From positions 1 to 17,268 of the forward strand of contig CALEMZ010000201.1 of the NCBI GenBank assembly GCA_937910975.1: a stretch of 17,268 bases of DNA, given 5' to 3'. The notes beneath the pieces were generated by a model. It was not told the DNA's origin and ran no database searches. It was given only the letters and a program-made list of their open reading frames with translations. Positions 6,717 to 13,197 of the stretch are shown here, in pieces (the stretch's first letter is position 1; each line of letters opens with the position of its first letter). This DNA comes from an uncultured Pseudorhodobacter sp. Lineage in GTDB: Bacteria > Pseudomonadota > Alphaproteobacteria > Rhodobacterales > Rhodobacteraceae. The position numbers and the translations under genes are program-made.

Positions 6717-7006
6717 AAACTCCGCCACTGCAAGACCGCGCCAGCCTGAAGCCCCTGCTGGAAAACGGCTGGCACATGCATGCCACCCGCGACGCCATCA
6801 CCAAAACCTTCACTTTCCGCAATTTCATCGAGGCCTTCGGCTTCATGACCCGCGCGGCACTTTGGGCCGAGAAATGGGATCACCACCCCGAATGGTCAAA
6901 TATCTACAAAACCGTCAGCGTCACCCTCATCACCCATGATGTGGATGGGTTGACGGAACTGGATATAAAACTCGCCCAAAAGATGGACACGCTCGCCACA
7001 GGCTAA
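6713..7006 (+). CDS. phhB: 4a-hydroxytetrahydrobiopterin dehydratase (pterin-4a-carbinolamine dehydratase)
   Basis: Dehydrates 4a-hydroxytetrahydropterin to the quinonoid dihydropterin, regenerating the cofactor of aromatic amino acid hydroxylases; it acts as a small cytosolic oligomer. The 97-aa length matches the family. Seen: FRNFIEAFGFMTRAALWAEK, the active-site motif EKWDHHPEWSNIY (H57, H58, P59, E60, W61) and THDVDGLTELD (H75, D76). Start: family N-termini correspond to the ATG at 6713. An 18-codon in-frame extension back to 6659 is not family-like. No phenylalanine hydroxylase gene lies in the window. In organisms lacking that enzyme, such proteins have been linked to molybdopterin metabolism. 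It is likely the last gene of the plus-strand run and is convergent with RNase D. Confidence 0.92.
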   Translation: MKTPPLQDRASLKPLLENGWHMHATRDAITKTFTFRNFIEAFGFMTRAALWAEKWDHHPEWSNIYKTVSVTLITHDVDGLTELDIKLAQKMDTLATG

Positions 7007-7008
7007 AG

Positions 7009-7031
7009 CCCCGGCTTTCATCTTTGCTAAG
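7009..7031. repeat. Degenerate copy of the intergenic repeat unit
   Basis: CCCCGGCTTTCATCTTTGCTAAGATA, beginning just after the dehydratase stop, matches the start of the element at 13112-13137 (CCCGCTTTCATCTATTC...) over GCTTTCATCT, then diverges but keeps the T-rich to A-rich shift. Like the two better copies it lies between genes and in + orientation. The CCGCCGGAGG or CCTCGGGG extension is missing. Confidence 0.35.
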
Positions 7032-7099
7032 ATACGCGTGTCGCAAACAAATCCAACGGCTGCAAAACGCCCAACATAACGATCAAAGTGACGCGACCC

Positions 7100-8257
7100 C
7101 TAAAGCCGGATCACCTTGATATTGTTGCCCTTGGCCGATAGTGCGATCTCGCCTCGGCATAGCCGCAACGCATCCTCGCCAAAAGCCTCGCTTCGCCAGC
7201 CAGCCAAGGCCGCAACCTTACGCTGCCCGCCCGCGATCAGGTCTAGTTCTGCCGCCGAAGCAATCAGCTTGGCCGCGACGCCCAATTCTTCCGATTTCGC
7301 TTTCAGCAGCACCCGCAGCAAATCCGCCAGCGCCGGGTTTACCTGCACCTGATCCTTACTGGCATCCGCTTTCGGCAGATCTTCGGGCTTGGCCTCCACC
7401 CCGGCTTTCACCGCAGCCAGCAGGCCCTCCGCTATCTCACCCCGCCGCGCCTCGCGCAAAAGCAGGCGCGAGTGGCCCAGCTCCTCCAGATTGGTTGGCT
7501 TGGTCGAGGCCAGCTCCAACAAGGCATCATCCTTGATCACCCGGCTGCGCGGCACATTATTACCCTGCGCATAGATCTCGCGAAACTCTGCCAAGGCTTT
7601 GACGATGGCCAGAAAACGCCCCGAATGTGTGCGCGTCTTGATGCGCATCCAGGCTTCGGCAGGGCGCACGGTATAGGTTTCCGGGTCGGTCAGAACCGCA
7701 AGCTCTTCCTCCACCCATTTCTGCCGCCCGCTCTCTGCAATCTGTGCGGCAAGGCTTTCATAGATCACTCGCAGATGCGTCACATCGGCCAGCGCATAAA
7801 CCTTTTGCGCCTCGCTCAAAGGACGGCGAGACCAATCGGTGAAACGGCTGGTCTTGTCCAAAGGATGATGCGCGATTTTGCGCACGAGGGTTTCATAACC
7901 CACCTGCTCACCAAAACCGCAAACCATCGCAGCGACCTGCGTATCAAACAGCGGAATGGGAAAGCAATTGCCCTCGACGAAGAAAATCTCCAGATCCTGC
8001 CGCGCGGCGTGAAACACCTTCACCGTCGCCTCATGGCGAAACAGATCGTAAAGCGGCTCCATCGACATGTCCGGCCCATCAATCGGGTCCACCAACACCG
8101 CATCGCCATTTGCTCCCGGCAGCGCCATCTGGATCAGGCACAGCTTGGACCAATAGGTCCTCTCGCGCAGAAACTCGGTGTCAATCGTCACATAGGGTTC
8201 ACGTTTGGCGGCCTCACAAAAGATGGCCAGCTCTTCGGTCGTTGTAATCGTTCGCAT
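7100..8257 (-). CDS. rnd: Ribonuclease D
   Basis: A 3'-5' exoribonuclease of the DEDDy class that trims tRNA precursors and other structured RNAs in the cytoplasm. The 385-aa product shows ExoI DTE (D26, E28), ExoII HAARQDLE (83-90, D88) and ExoIII YALAD (Y154, D158), followed by an HRDC-type helical domain (about 210-290) and a second C-terminal helical region ending in GNNIKVIRL. Start: family N-terminus MRTITTTEEL at 8257, with CAGGA about 8 bases upstream. The frame stays open a further 57 codons to 8428, but that stretch is not family-like and overlaps predicted RNA structure. A possible -10 TATAGT lies about 45 bases upstream. It is convergent with the dehydratase gene, with a 93-base gap. 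Confidence 0.94.
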   Translation of the reverse strand: MRTITTTEELAIFCEAAKREPYVTIDTEFLRERTYWSKLCLIQMALPGANGDAVLVDPIDGPDMSMEPLYDLFRHEATVKVFHAARQDLEIFFVEGNCFPIPLFDTQVAAMVCGFGEQVGYETLVRKIAHHPLDKTSRFTDWSRRPLSEAQKVYALADVTHLRVIYESLAAQIAESGRQKWVEEELAVLTDPETYTVRPAEAWMRIKTRTHSGRFLAIVKALAEFREIYAQGNNVPRSRVIKDDALLELASTKPTNLEELGHSRLLLREARRGEIAEGLLAAVKAGVEAKPEDLPKADASKDQVQVNPALADLLRVLLKAKSEELGVAAKLIASAAELDLIAGGQRKVAALAGWRSEAFGEDALRLCRGEIALSAKGNNIKVIRL

Positions 8258-8303
8258 CGGGATCCTGCTGTAAGCAAAAGGCACGGGGTCATCCCGCAGC
8301 ACC

Positions 8304-8332
8304 ACTATAGGGGGCCAATGCGACAAAAGAAA
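8304..8332 (-). promoter_or_regulatory. Possible promoter of the ribonuclease D gene
   Basis: On the minus strand TATAGT (8309 to 8304) is five of six to the -10 consensus. At 17-base spacing the -35 would be TTTCTT, which is poor and coincides with the T-run of the terminator candidate just upstream. It would give a leader of about 40 bases. Confidence 0.3.
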
Positions 8333-8357
8333 GCCCTGCTGCACAAGGCAGCAAGGC
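8325..8357 (-). terminator. Intrinsic terminator candidate downstream of the peroxiredoxin gene
   Basis: Read on the minus strand, a 10-bp stem (8357-8348 with 8342-8333, one G-U pair) closes a 5-nt loop and is followed at once by TTTCTTTT. On the plus strand the same stem has a C-A mismatch and no T-run, so the minus strand is the active reading. It lies about 110 bases past the peroxiredoxin stop. The intervening DNA holds another hairpin with a GAAA tetraloop (8365-8378), so the transcript would end with a structured 3' UTR. Confidence 0.55.
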
Positions 8358-8466
8358 GCTCCTCCAGCCTTTCGGCTGTCCTCGCATTGCAAGTGCTCCC
8401 CGCGCGGCCTCAGGAAAGAGGGCTGCAAGGCCCGATGGCTGCCGCCCTCAAACCGCGTTTCACCTA

Positions 8467-8955
8467 TCAGATCGCGGCCAAAAGCGCCTCACCGCCCGAG
8501 ATTTCGCAGGTGCCGCGGCTTAGCTCTTCATGCAAAACCTTGATCACACCATCCTCGGCCAGCAGTGAATAGCGCTTTGACCGCGCCATCATTCCCACAG
8601 CCGGCGCATCATATGCCATGCCCATCGCGATGGTGAACGCACTGGTTCCATCGGCCAGCAGGCCAATGTTGGCCGCCGCAGCCCCCGTTGCCTCGCCCCA
8701 CGCCTTCATCACATAAGGGTCGTTAACCGAAATACAGACAATCTCATCCACACCTTTTGCCGCAAAGGCGGCCTTGGTGCGGATGAAGCTTGGCACATGC
8801 GCCGAATGGCAGGTCGGCGTAAACGCCCCCGGCACGGCAAAAATCACCACTTTGCGACCCTTGGTCAGCTCTGTCACGCTTACCTGTTCCGGCCCGGCCT
8901 CGCCCAGCCGCACCAAATTGGCCTCTGGCAGTTTGTCACCCACTGAAATTGTCAT
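8467..8955 (-). CDS. Prx5-type peroxiredoxin (glutaredoxin/glutathione-dependent type)
   Basis: A thiol peroxidase that reduces hydrogen peroxide and organic hydroperoxides in the cytoplasm. The 162-aa product has the family core VPGAFTPTCHSAH with peroxidatic C49, supporting T46 and R125, and the ARSKRY segment typical of Prx5. Further cysteines are C74 and C150, the latter in GTCEISGGEALLAAI. C150 sits near the C-terminus where atypical two-Cys members have their resolving cysteine, but one-Cys recycling by glutaredoxin is also possible. Start: ATG at 8955, with AGGCGAT overlapping a long inverted repeat. A 10-codon in-frame extension to 8985 (TTG) lacks family support. It is divergent from a flavoprotein reductase, with a 116-base shared control region. 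Confidence 0.93.
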   Translation of the reverse strand: MTISVGDKLPEANLVRLGEAGPEQVSVTELTKGRKVVIFAVPGAFTPTCHSAHVPSFIRTKAAFAAKGVDEIVCISVNDPYVMKAWGEATGAAAANIGLLADGTSAFTIAMGMAYDAPAVGMMARSKRYSLLAEDGVIKVLHEELSRGTCEISGGEALLAAI

Positions 8956-8956
8956 A

Positions 8957-9019
8957 TCGCCTGCCCTCGCACGTTGCGTTTCCACTTGCGCAAGCTATAG
9001 GCTGCGCGCGGGCAGGCGA
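8957..9019. promoter_or_regulatory. Inverted repeat across the peroxiredoxin ribosome-binding site
   Basis: TCGCCTGCCC (8957-8966) and GGGCAGGCGA (9010-9019) are a perfect 10-nt inverted repeat. One more mismatch-separated CGC/GCG (8968-8970 with 9006-9008) extends it. The near arm covers the ribosome-binding site of the peroxiredoxin gene. Between the arms lie TTGCGCAA (8986-8993) and the palindromic CTATAG (8995-9000), which could contribute -10 boxes in both directions. It is either a protein-binding site or an RNA hairpin that hides the ribosome-binding site, depending on where transcription starts. Confidence 0.4.
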
Positions 9020-9071
9020 CCAGTGACGTTTTTGTCAAATCCGGGCTGGCCAGCGCTTTGAGAGGGAAGAC

Positions 9072-10274
9072 ATGCAACAGATCATCGTCATCGGGGCCGG
9101 ACAGGCCGGGGCCTCGCTAGTGGCCAAGCTGCGCGCGCTTGGCTCGGATGCGGCGATCACCCTGATCGGGGCCGAGACAGTCCCGCCCTATCAGCGCCCG
9201 CCCCTGTCCAAAGCCTATCTGATGGGCGAGCTGCCCGCCGAACGCCTGCTGCTGCGCCCGGAGGAATTTTACGCCGAGCATGGGATTACCCTGCGCCTTG
9301 GCCACAGCGTTGATGCCATCGACACGGCGACGCAAACCGTTACCCTTGGGGATGAGGTGCTGCCCTATGACGCGCTTGTGCTGACCACAGGGTCCACCCC
9401 CCGCCGCCTGCCTGCAAGCATTGGCGGCGATTTGCCCGGCGTCTTTACCCTGCGTGATCTGGATGATGTGAATGCGATGCAGCCCTATTTCAAACCCGGC
9501 GCACGGGTGGTGATTGTCGGGGGCGGCTATATCGGCCTCGAAGGAGCCGCCGTGGCCGCCAAGCTCGGCCTTGATGTCACCGTGCTGGAAATGGCCCCGC
9601 GCATCTTGCAGCGCGTCGCCGCACCCGAAACCTCCGATTACTTCCGCGCTCTGCACCAAAGCCACGGCGTCAAAATCCTCGAATCCACGGGCCTCGACCG
9701 TCTGATCGGCACCGATCACGTTACCGCCGCCCGCCTCTCGGACGGGCGCGAAATTCCCGCCGATTTCGTCATCGTCGGCGTGGGTATCACCCCCGCGACC
9801 GCGCTGGCCGAAGCTGCAGGCATAACCCTTGATAACGGCATCGCCACCGATGCCCTTGGCCGCACCTCCGCCCCCCATGTCTGGGCCGCAGGCGATTGCG
9901 CCAGCACCCCCACGCCCAGGGGGCGCATGCGCATCGAATCCGTGCCCAGCGCCATCGATCAGGCCGAATGCGTCGCCGCCAACATACTGGGCGCAGGCAC
10001 GCCTTATGTGCCAGAGCCGTGGTTTTGGTCCGATCAATATGACATCAAACTGCAAATCGCGGGGCTGAACACCGGCTATGACCATATCGCCACCCGCAAA
10101 ACTGATGGGGCAACCTCCTTTTGGTACTACCGCGGCGAAACCCTTCTGGCCGTCGATGCGATGAACGATCCGCGCGCCTTCATGGTGGCAAAGCGCCTGC
10201 TTGGCATGGGAAAATCCCCCAGCCCAGATCAGGTCACCAACCCGGAGACCGATCTGAAGACCCTGCTGAAATGA
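9072..10274 (+). CDS. FAD-dependent NAD(P)H:ferredoxin reductase-like oxidoreductase
   Basis: Two-dinucleotide-binding flavoprotein of the putidaredoxin/rhodocoxin reductase class, which passes electrons from NADH to a [2Fe-2S] ferredoxin. The 400-aa product has an FAD fingerprint IVIGAGQAG (5-13), the PPYQRPPLSKAYL segment (38-50) typical of this subclass, LVLTTGSTPR (102-111), an NAD fingerprint VVIVGGGYIG (146-155) with acidic E173 after the strand (favouring NADH) and VWAAGDCA (270-277). It ends with the family C-terminal domain. There is no redox-active CxxC, so it is not a disulfide reductase. GAGAGGGAAG precedes the ATG. Stop overlaps the next start as ATGATG. No ferredoxin or P450 gene is nearby, so its partner is unknown. 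Pairing with the divergent peroxiredoxin may be regulatory only. Confidence 0.92.
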   Translation: MQQIIVIGAGQAGASLVAKLRALGSDAAITLIGAETVPPYQRPPLSKAYLMGELPAERLLLRPEEFYAEHGITLRLGHSVDAIDTATQTVTLGDEVLPYDALVLTTGSTPRRLPASIGGDLPGVFTLRDLDDVNAMQPYFKPGARVVIVGGGYIGLEGAAVAAKLGLDVTVLEMAPRILQRVAAPETSDYFRALHQSHGVKILESTGLDRLIGTDHVTAARLSDGREIPADFVIVGVGITPATALAEAAGITLDNGIATDALGRTSAPHVWAAGDCASTPTPRGRMRIESVPSAIDQAECVAANILGAGTPYVPEPWFWSDQYDIKLQIAGLNTGYDHIATRKTDGATSFWYYRGETLLAVDAMNDPRAFMVAKRLLGMGKSPSPDQVTNPETDLKTLLK

Positions 10275-10837
10275 TGCGCATCATTGGCGGCACCCATCGC
10301 GGCACCCACCTCGCCCCCGTCGGCAAAGGTGATGCAAGCGCCCACCTGCGCCCCACCTCCGACCGCGTACGAGAGGCGATCTTCAACCTGTTAATCAACG
10401 GCAAGCTTGATGGTGGCCCCAACCCCGTAACCGGCGCCCGCGTCCTTGATCTTTTCGCTGGCACCGGGGCCTTGGGGCTTGAGGCGCTCAGCCGAGGTGC
10501 CGTCCACGCAACCTTTGTCGATGACGGCAAAACCGCCCTCGCCCTGATCAAACGCAATCTGGAAATTACCCGCCAAACCGGCACCATCTTGCGCCAAAGC
10601 GCTATCCAGCTGCCGCCGAATACCGGCCAACCCTTCGCTCTCATCTTCCTCGATCCGCCCTATGGCAAAGCCATGGGCGAGGCAGCCCTTGCCACAGCGA
10701 TCAAAGGCAACTGGGTCGCCTCCCAAGCCCTTATCGTTTGGGAAGAAAACACCCCGCCCACCCTGCCCACGGGCTTCACCCTTATCGACCAGCGCAAATA
10801 CGGTGACACACTTGTGACGCTGCTCCGCGCGCCATGA
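10271..10837 (+). CDS. rsmD: 16S rRNA (guanine(966)-N(2))-methyltransferase RsmD
   Basis: Methylates N2 of G966 in helix 31 of 16S rRNA on the assembled small-subunit protein complex, using S-adenosylmethionine. The 188-aa product shows the family N-terminus MRIIGG, RPTSDRVREAIFNLL (27-41), the SAM loop VLDLFAGTGALGLEALSRGA (58-77) and the catalytic DPPY (128-131). Two adjacent in-frame ATGs (10271 and 10274) are available. The first overlaps the reductase stop, and family alignment favours either. It is translationally coupled to the flavoprotein gene and lacks a convincing Shine-Dalgarno. Coupling of a ribosome modification enzyme to a reductase probably reflects shared transcription rather than shared pathway. 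Confidence 0.94.
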   Translation: MMRIIGGTHRGTHLAPVGKGDASAHLRPTSDRVREAIFNLLINGKLDGGPNPVTGARVLDLFAGTGALGLEALSRGAVHATFVDDGKTALALIKRNLEITRQTGTILRQSAIQLPPNTGQPFALIFLDPPYGKAMGEAALATAIKGNWVASQALIVWEENTPPTLPTGFTLIDQRKYGDTLVTLLRAP

Positions 10838-10860
10838 CCCCTTAATCAAAGGCCACCCCT

Positions 10861-11508
10861 ATGCCCCCTAAAGCTGTTCTCTTCGATTGCGATGGCGTCA
10901 TCGTCGATAGTGAAGCCACCGCCTTCGCTCTACTGGCCGAAGACCTTGCGCTCCACGGCCTCCACCTCAGCCATGCCGAGATGGAAGAGAGATTTCTCGG
11001 CGGTACTATCAAGGGCCTCTTCACCACCGCCCGTGCGCTTGGCGCGAGCCTGCCCGATGATTGGGTGGAAGATTTCTACGCCCGCCTCTACACCCGCCTT
11101 GCCATGGGCACCGCGCTGATTGACGGCGTGGCCGAAGTGCTCGATGCGCTTGATGCTGCGGGCATCCGCTATGCCATCGGCTCCAACGGCGCCGACCAGA
11201 AAATGCAAGTCACACTCGGCCAACATCCCGCCATTCTCGCCCGCTTCAACGGCCACCTCTACTCCGGTCAAACGCTGGGTTGCCCAAAACCCGATCCCGG
11301 CCTCTGGCTGCATGCCGCCGCCCAATTGGGCGCGGACCCTGCCGATTGTGTGGTGGTCGATGACAGCCCCACCGGCTGCACCGGGGCCGCCCGCGCGCAA
11401 ATGCGCTGCCTTGGCCTTGCCGAACACGACGACGGCGCGCGCCTCAAAGCCACCGGGGCCGAGGTGATCCGCTCCCTACGCGAGATCCCGGCCCGGCTTG
11501 GGCTTTAG
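10861..11508 (+). CDS. HAD-superfamily phosphatase (phosphoglycolate/beta-phosphoglucomutase-like)
   Basis: Haloacid dehalogenase-fold hydrolase of 215 aa, probably removing phosphate from a small sugar or metabolite phosphate in the cytoplasm. Motif I is FDCDGVIVDSE (nucleophile D9, acid-base D11), motif II GSNG (S108), motif III lysine K143 in CPKPDP, and motif IV VVVDDSPTG (D167, D168). A helical cap of subclass I lies at about 17-85. The substrate cannot be read from sequence; GCPKPDP and the DSEA opening fit the phosphoglycolate phosphatase/beta-phosphoglucomutase branch. AAAGG lies before the ATG, 23 bases after rsmD, so the three plus-strand genes probably form one operon. Its TAG overlaps the stop of the convergent decarboxylase gene. 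Confidence 0.9.
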   Translation: MPPKAVLFDCDGVIVDSEATAFALLAEDLALHGLHLSHAEMEERFLGGTIKGLFTTARALGASLPDDWVEDFYARLYTRLAMGTALIDGVAEVLDALDAAGIRYAIGSNGADQKMQVTLGQHPAILARFNGHLYSGQTLGCPKPDPGLWLHAAAQLGADPADCVVVDDSPTGCTGAARAQMRCLGLAEHDDGARLKATGAEVIRSLREIPARLGL

Positions 11509-12932
11509 CCCGCAACCGCCGCTTCACGCACCCCGTCAATCGCGCGCGCAACATCAGCTTGCCGCGTACGGTGGTTCGTGATCGCGGCGCGCAGACAGGT
11601 AACGCCATCAATCACAGTGGTGGAAAACACCGCCACCCCATCCATTTGCAACTGCTGTGCGATGCGCGTGTTCAAACGGCTTTGTGCGGTGGCGGGCAAG
11701 CCCGCATTCGCCGTAAAGACACAAAGGTTTGAGATAACAGGGGCCATAAGCTGCATCAGCGGCGCATCGGCCACCCGATCGGCCATATACTGCGCAAGTC
11801 GACAATTGGCGCTGATCGCTGCCCCCAGCCGCGCCTCGCCATAGGTTTCAATCGCAGTCCAAACCTTCAGCGCACGGTTGCCGCGTGAAAGGTCGATCCC
11901 ATAATCGCAATACCACGGCTCCCCCCCGCCCAGCCCGGCCTCCTGCCCCGCAAGATAGGCGGGGCGCGAGGCAAAAGCCGCCCGGTGGTCCGCCTCATCA
12001 CGGATCAGAACCATGCCGCAATCATAAGGCACATACATCCATTTGTGAAAATCGCAGGCCAGCGAATCCGCGCGCTCAATCCCATCCGACAAGGCGCGCC
12101 ACGGGGCATCGGCCAGCCGCGTCCAGGCCCCAAACGCGCCGTCGATATGCAGCCAGATCGCCTCACGCGCGGCCAGATCGGCCAGCGCGTTCAACGCGTC
12201 AAACCGCCCCAGATCAACCGATCCCGCCGTGCCGATAATCGCAAAAGGCACCGCCCCATCGGCGCGGTCTTCGGCAATCGCGGCCTCCAGTCGCGCCATG
12301 TCGATACCCTGCGCACCATCAGGCACCAGCCGCAGATTGTGCGATCCGATCCCCAAAAGCTCCATCGCCTTGCGTGCGGCATTATGCACGCCCGCCCCCG
12401 CATAAGCCGTCAACCGATGCTCGCCATGGCCCTGCGCCCGCACCGATTGTCCCAACACCTTGGTCCGCGCCACCGCCAACGCCACAACCGTCGCCTGCGA
12501 GGTTCCGGCCAAAAGCAAGCCACTGGCCTGCGCCGGAAAACCAAAGATTCCCTTGGCCCAATCAATCACCGCGCGCTCAAGATAAATCGCGCCATGGTCG
12601 CGCCCACCGCTATTGGCGTTAATCGTGGCCGCTGCCATTTCCGAAAGAATTCCACTCGCCAACCCGGTACCATGCACCCAGCCGAAAAAGCCCGGATGCG
12701 TGTTACCCGTCCCATAGGGAAGAATATCGCGGGTAATACGCTCCGCCGTGGCCGCCTCACCTGCGCCCGCCCCGCTCAGGGCATAGCCCTGCCGGATATC
12801 TGGCGGCACCGCGCGCCAAGGGTGGTCCGCTGCTGCGGCCAACTGGTCAATGCAGCGGTCAAGCAACTGATGCGCCACCGCACGGTAAGCGTCCCAATCC
12901 TCCGGGTCGAGGCCGGGTTCCATTTGCTCCAT
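11505..12932 (-). CDS. PLP-dependent decarboxylase (group II, aromatic amino acid decarboxylase-like)
   Basis: Fold-type I PLP enzyme of the COG0076 group, predicted to decarboxylate an amino acid in the cytoplasm. From the ATG at 12932 it is 475 aa. Marks: GNTHPGFFGWVHGTG (76-90), GTSQAT (143-148), a cofactor-stacking histidine H183 in GVHNAARKA, HIDGAFG (262-268, D264 to the pyridine nitrogen) and the Schiff-base lysine K297 in CDFHKWMYVPYDCG. The start is supported by AAGGA 8 bases upstream; an in-frame TTG at 12962 is less likely. Substrate is not predictable. It is flanked by a 265-base gap with a promoter-like pair upstream and is transcribed alone. It overlaps the HAD gene tail to tail by four bases. 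Confidence 0.9.
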   Translation of the reverse strand: MEQMEPGLDPEDWDAYRAVAHQLLDRCIDQLAAAADHPWRAVPPDIRQGYALSGAGAGEAATAERITRDILPYGTGNTHPGFFGWVHGTGLASGILSEMAAATINANSGGRDHGAIYLERAVIDWAKGIFGFPAQASGLLLAGTSQATVVALAVARTKVLGQSVRAQGHGEHRLTAYAGAGVHNAARKAMELLGIGSHNLRLVPDGAQGIDMARLEAAIAEDRADGAVPFAIIGTAGSVDLGRFDALNALADLAAREAIWLHIDGAFGAWTRLADAPWRALSDGIERADSLACDFHKWMYVPYDCGMVLIRDEADHRAAFASRPAYLAGQEAGLGGGEPWYCDYGIDLSRGNRALKVWTAIETYGEARLGAAISANCRLAQYMADRVADAPLMQLMAPVISNLCVFTANAGLPATAQSRLNTRIAQQLQMDGVAVFSTTVIDGVTCLRAAITNHRTRQADVARAIDGVREAAVAG

Positions 12933-13026
12933 GCGCCTGTCCTTGCATTGCGCCCTAGCCAACCCAAAGCGGCAGCCACGCGCATCTCAGGGCCTCAGGC
13001 GGGAAAATATTCGCGGATGTTTCGGG

Positions 13027-13054
13027 TTAATAGGGCCGAAGTCAATCGAAACAA
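13027..13054 (-). promoter_or_regulatory. Possible promoter of the PLP decarboxylase gene
   Basis: On the minus strand TTGTTT (13054 to 13049) and TATTAA (13032 to 13027) are separated by 16 bases. An alternative -35, TTGACT, lies at 13046-13041 but has only a poor -10 at 17-18 bases. The leader would be about 90 bases. The rest of the 265-base gap holds the repeat unit at 13118-13147 and nothing else recognisable. Confidence 0.33.
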
Positions 13055-13117
13055 CCCACCGCCAACCGTGCGACAAAGGGCAGCAAAAATACCCGCCGAC
13101 CCTAAAACGCCCCGCTT

Positions 13118-13147
13118 TCATCTATTCAAAAATATCCCCGCCGGAGG
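13118..13147. repeat. Second copy of the intergenic repeat unit, terminator-like on the minus strand
   Basis: Bases 13118-13137 are identical to 4515-4534, and CCCGCCGGAGG follows. Read on the minus strand, downstream of methionine aminopeptidase, the order is CCTCCGGCGGGG (short GC hairpin) then ATATTTTT. This looks like a weak intrinsic terminator 50 bases past the stop. The copy at 4515 has the same orientation but lies behind a plus-strand gene, so termination is not the only possible role. Confidence 0.55.
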
Positions 13148-13197
13148 CACAGACATATGCAACCAACCCGGAATTCAAAGCATGGGCACCCGCGCAC

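Noticed and set aside
8258..8428. 57-codon N-terminal extension of ribonuclease D
   Set aside because: It is cysteine- and proline-rich without family similarity, overlaps the terminator and promoter candidates, and the ATG at 8257 has its own ribosome-binding site.
8300..8466. 6S RNA, SRP RNA or RNase P RNA in the spacer after peroxiredoxin
   Set aside because: The stems are present, but I could not find the conserved SRP loop (GGUCAGG... GGAAGCAGCC), the RNase P core motifs or the 6S bubble arrangement. It is left as an unassigned structured region.
7472..8572. Long plus-strand open frame of 366 codons opposite ribonuclease D
   Set aside because: It is antisense to a gene with complete catalytic motifs. 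Its product is rich in H, R and Q as expected for a reverse-frame shadow in GC-rich DNA, and it shows no family signature.
9117..10085. Minus-strand open frame of 322 codons opposite the flavoprotein
   Set aside because: Glycine- and histidine-rich shadow with no signature. The plus strand carries both dinucleotide-binding motifs.
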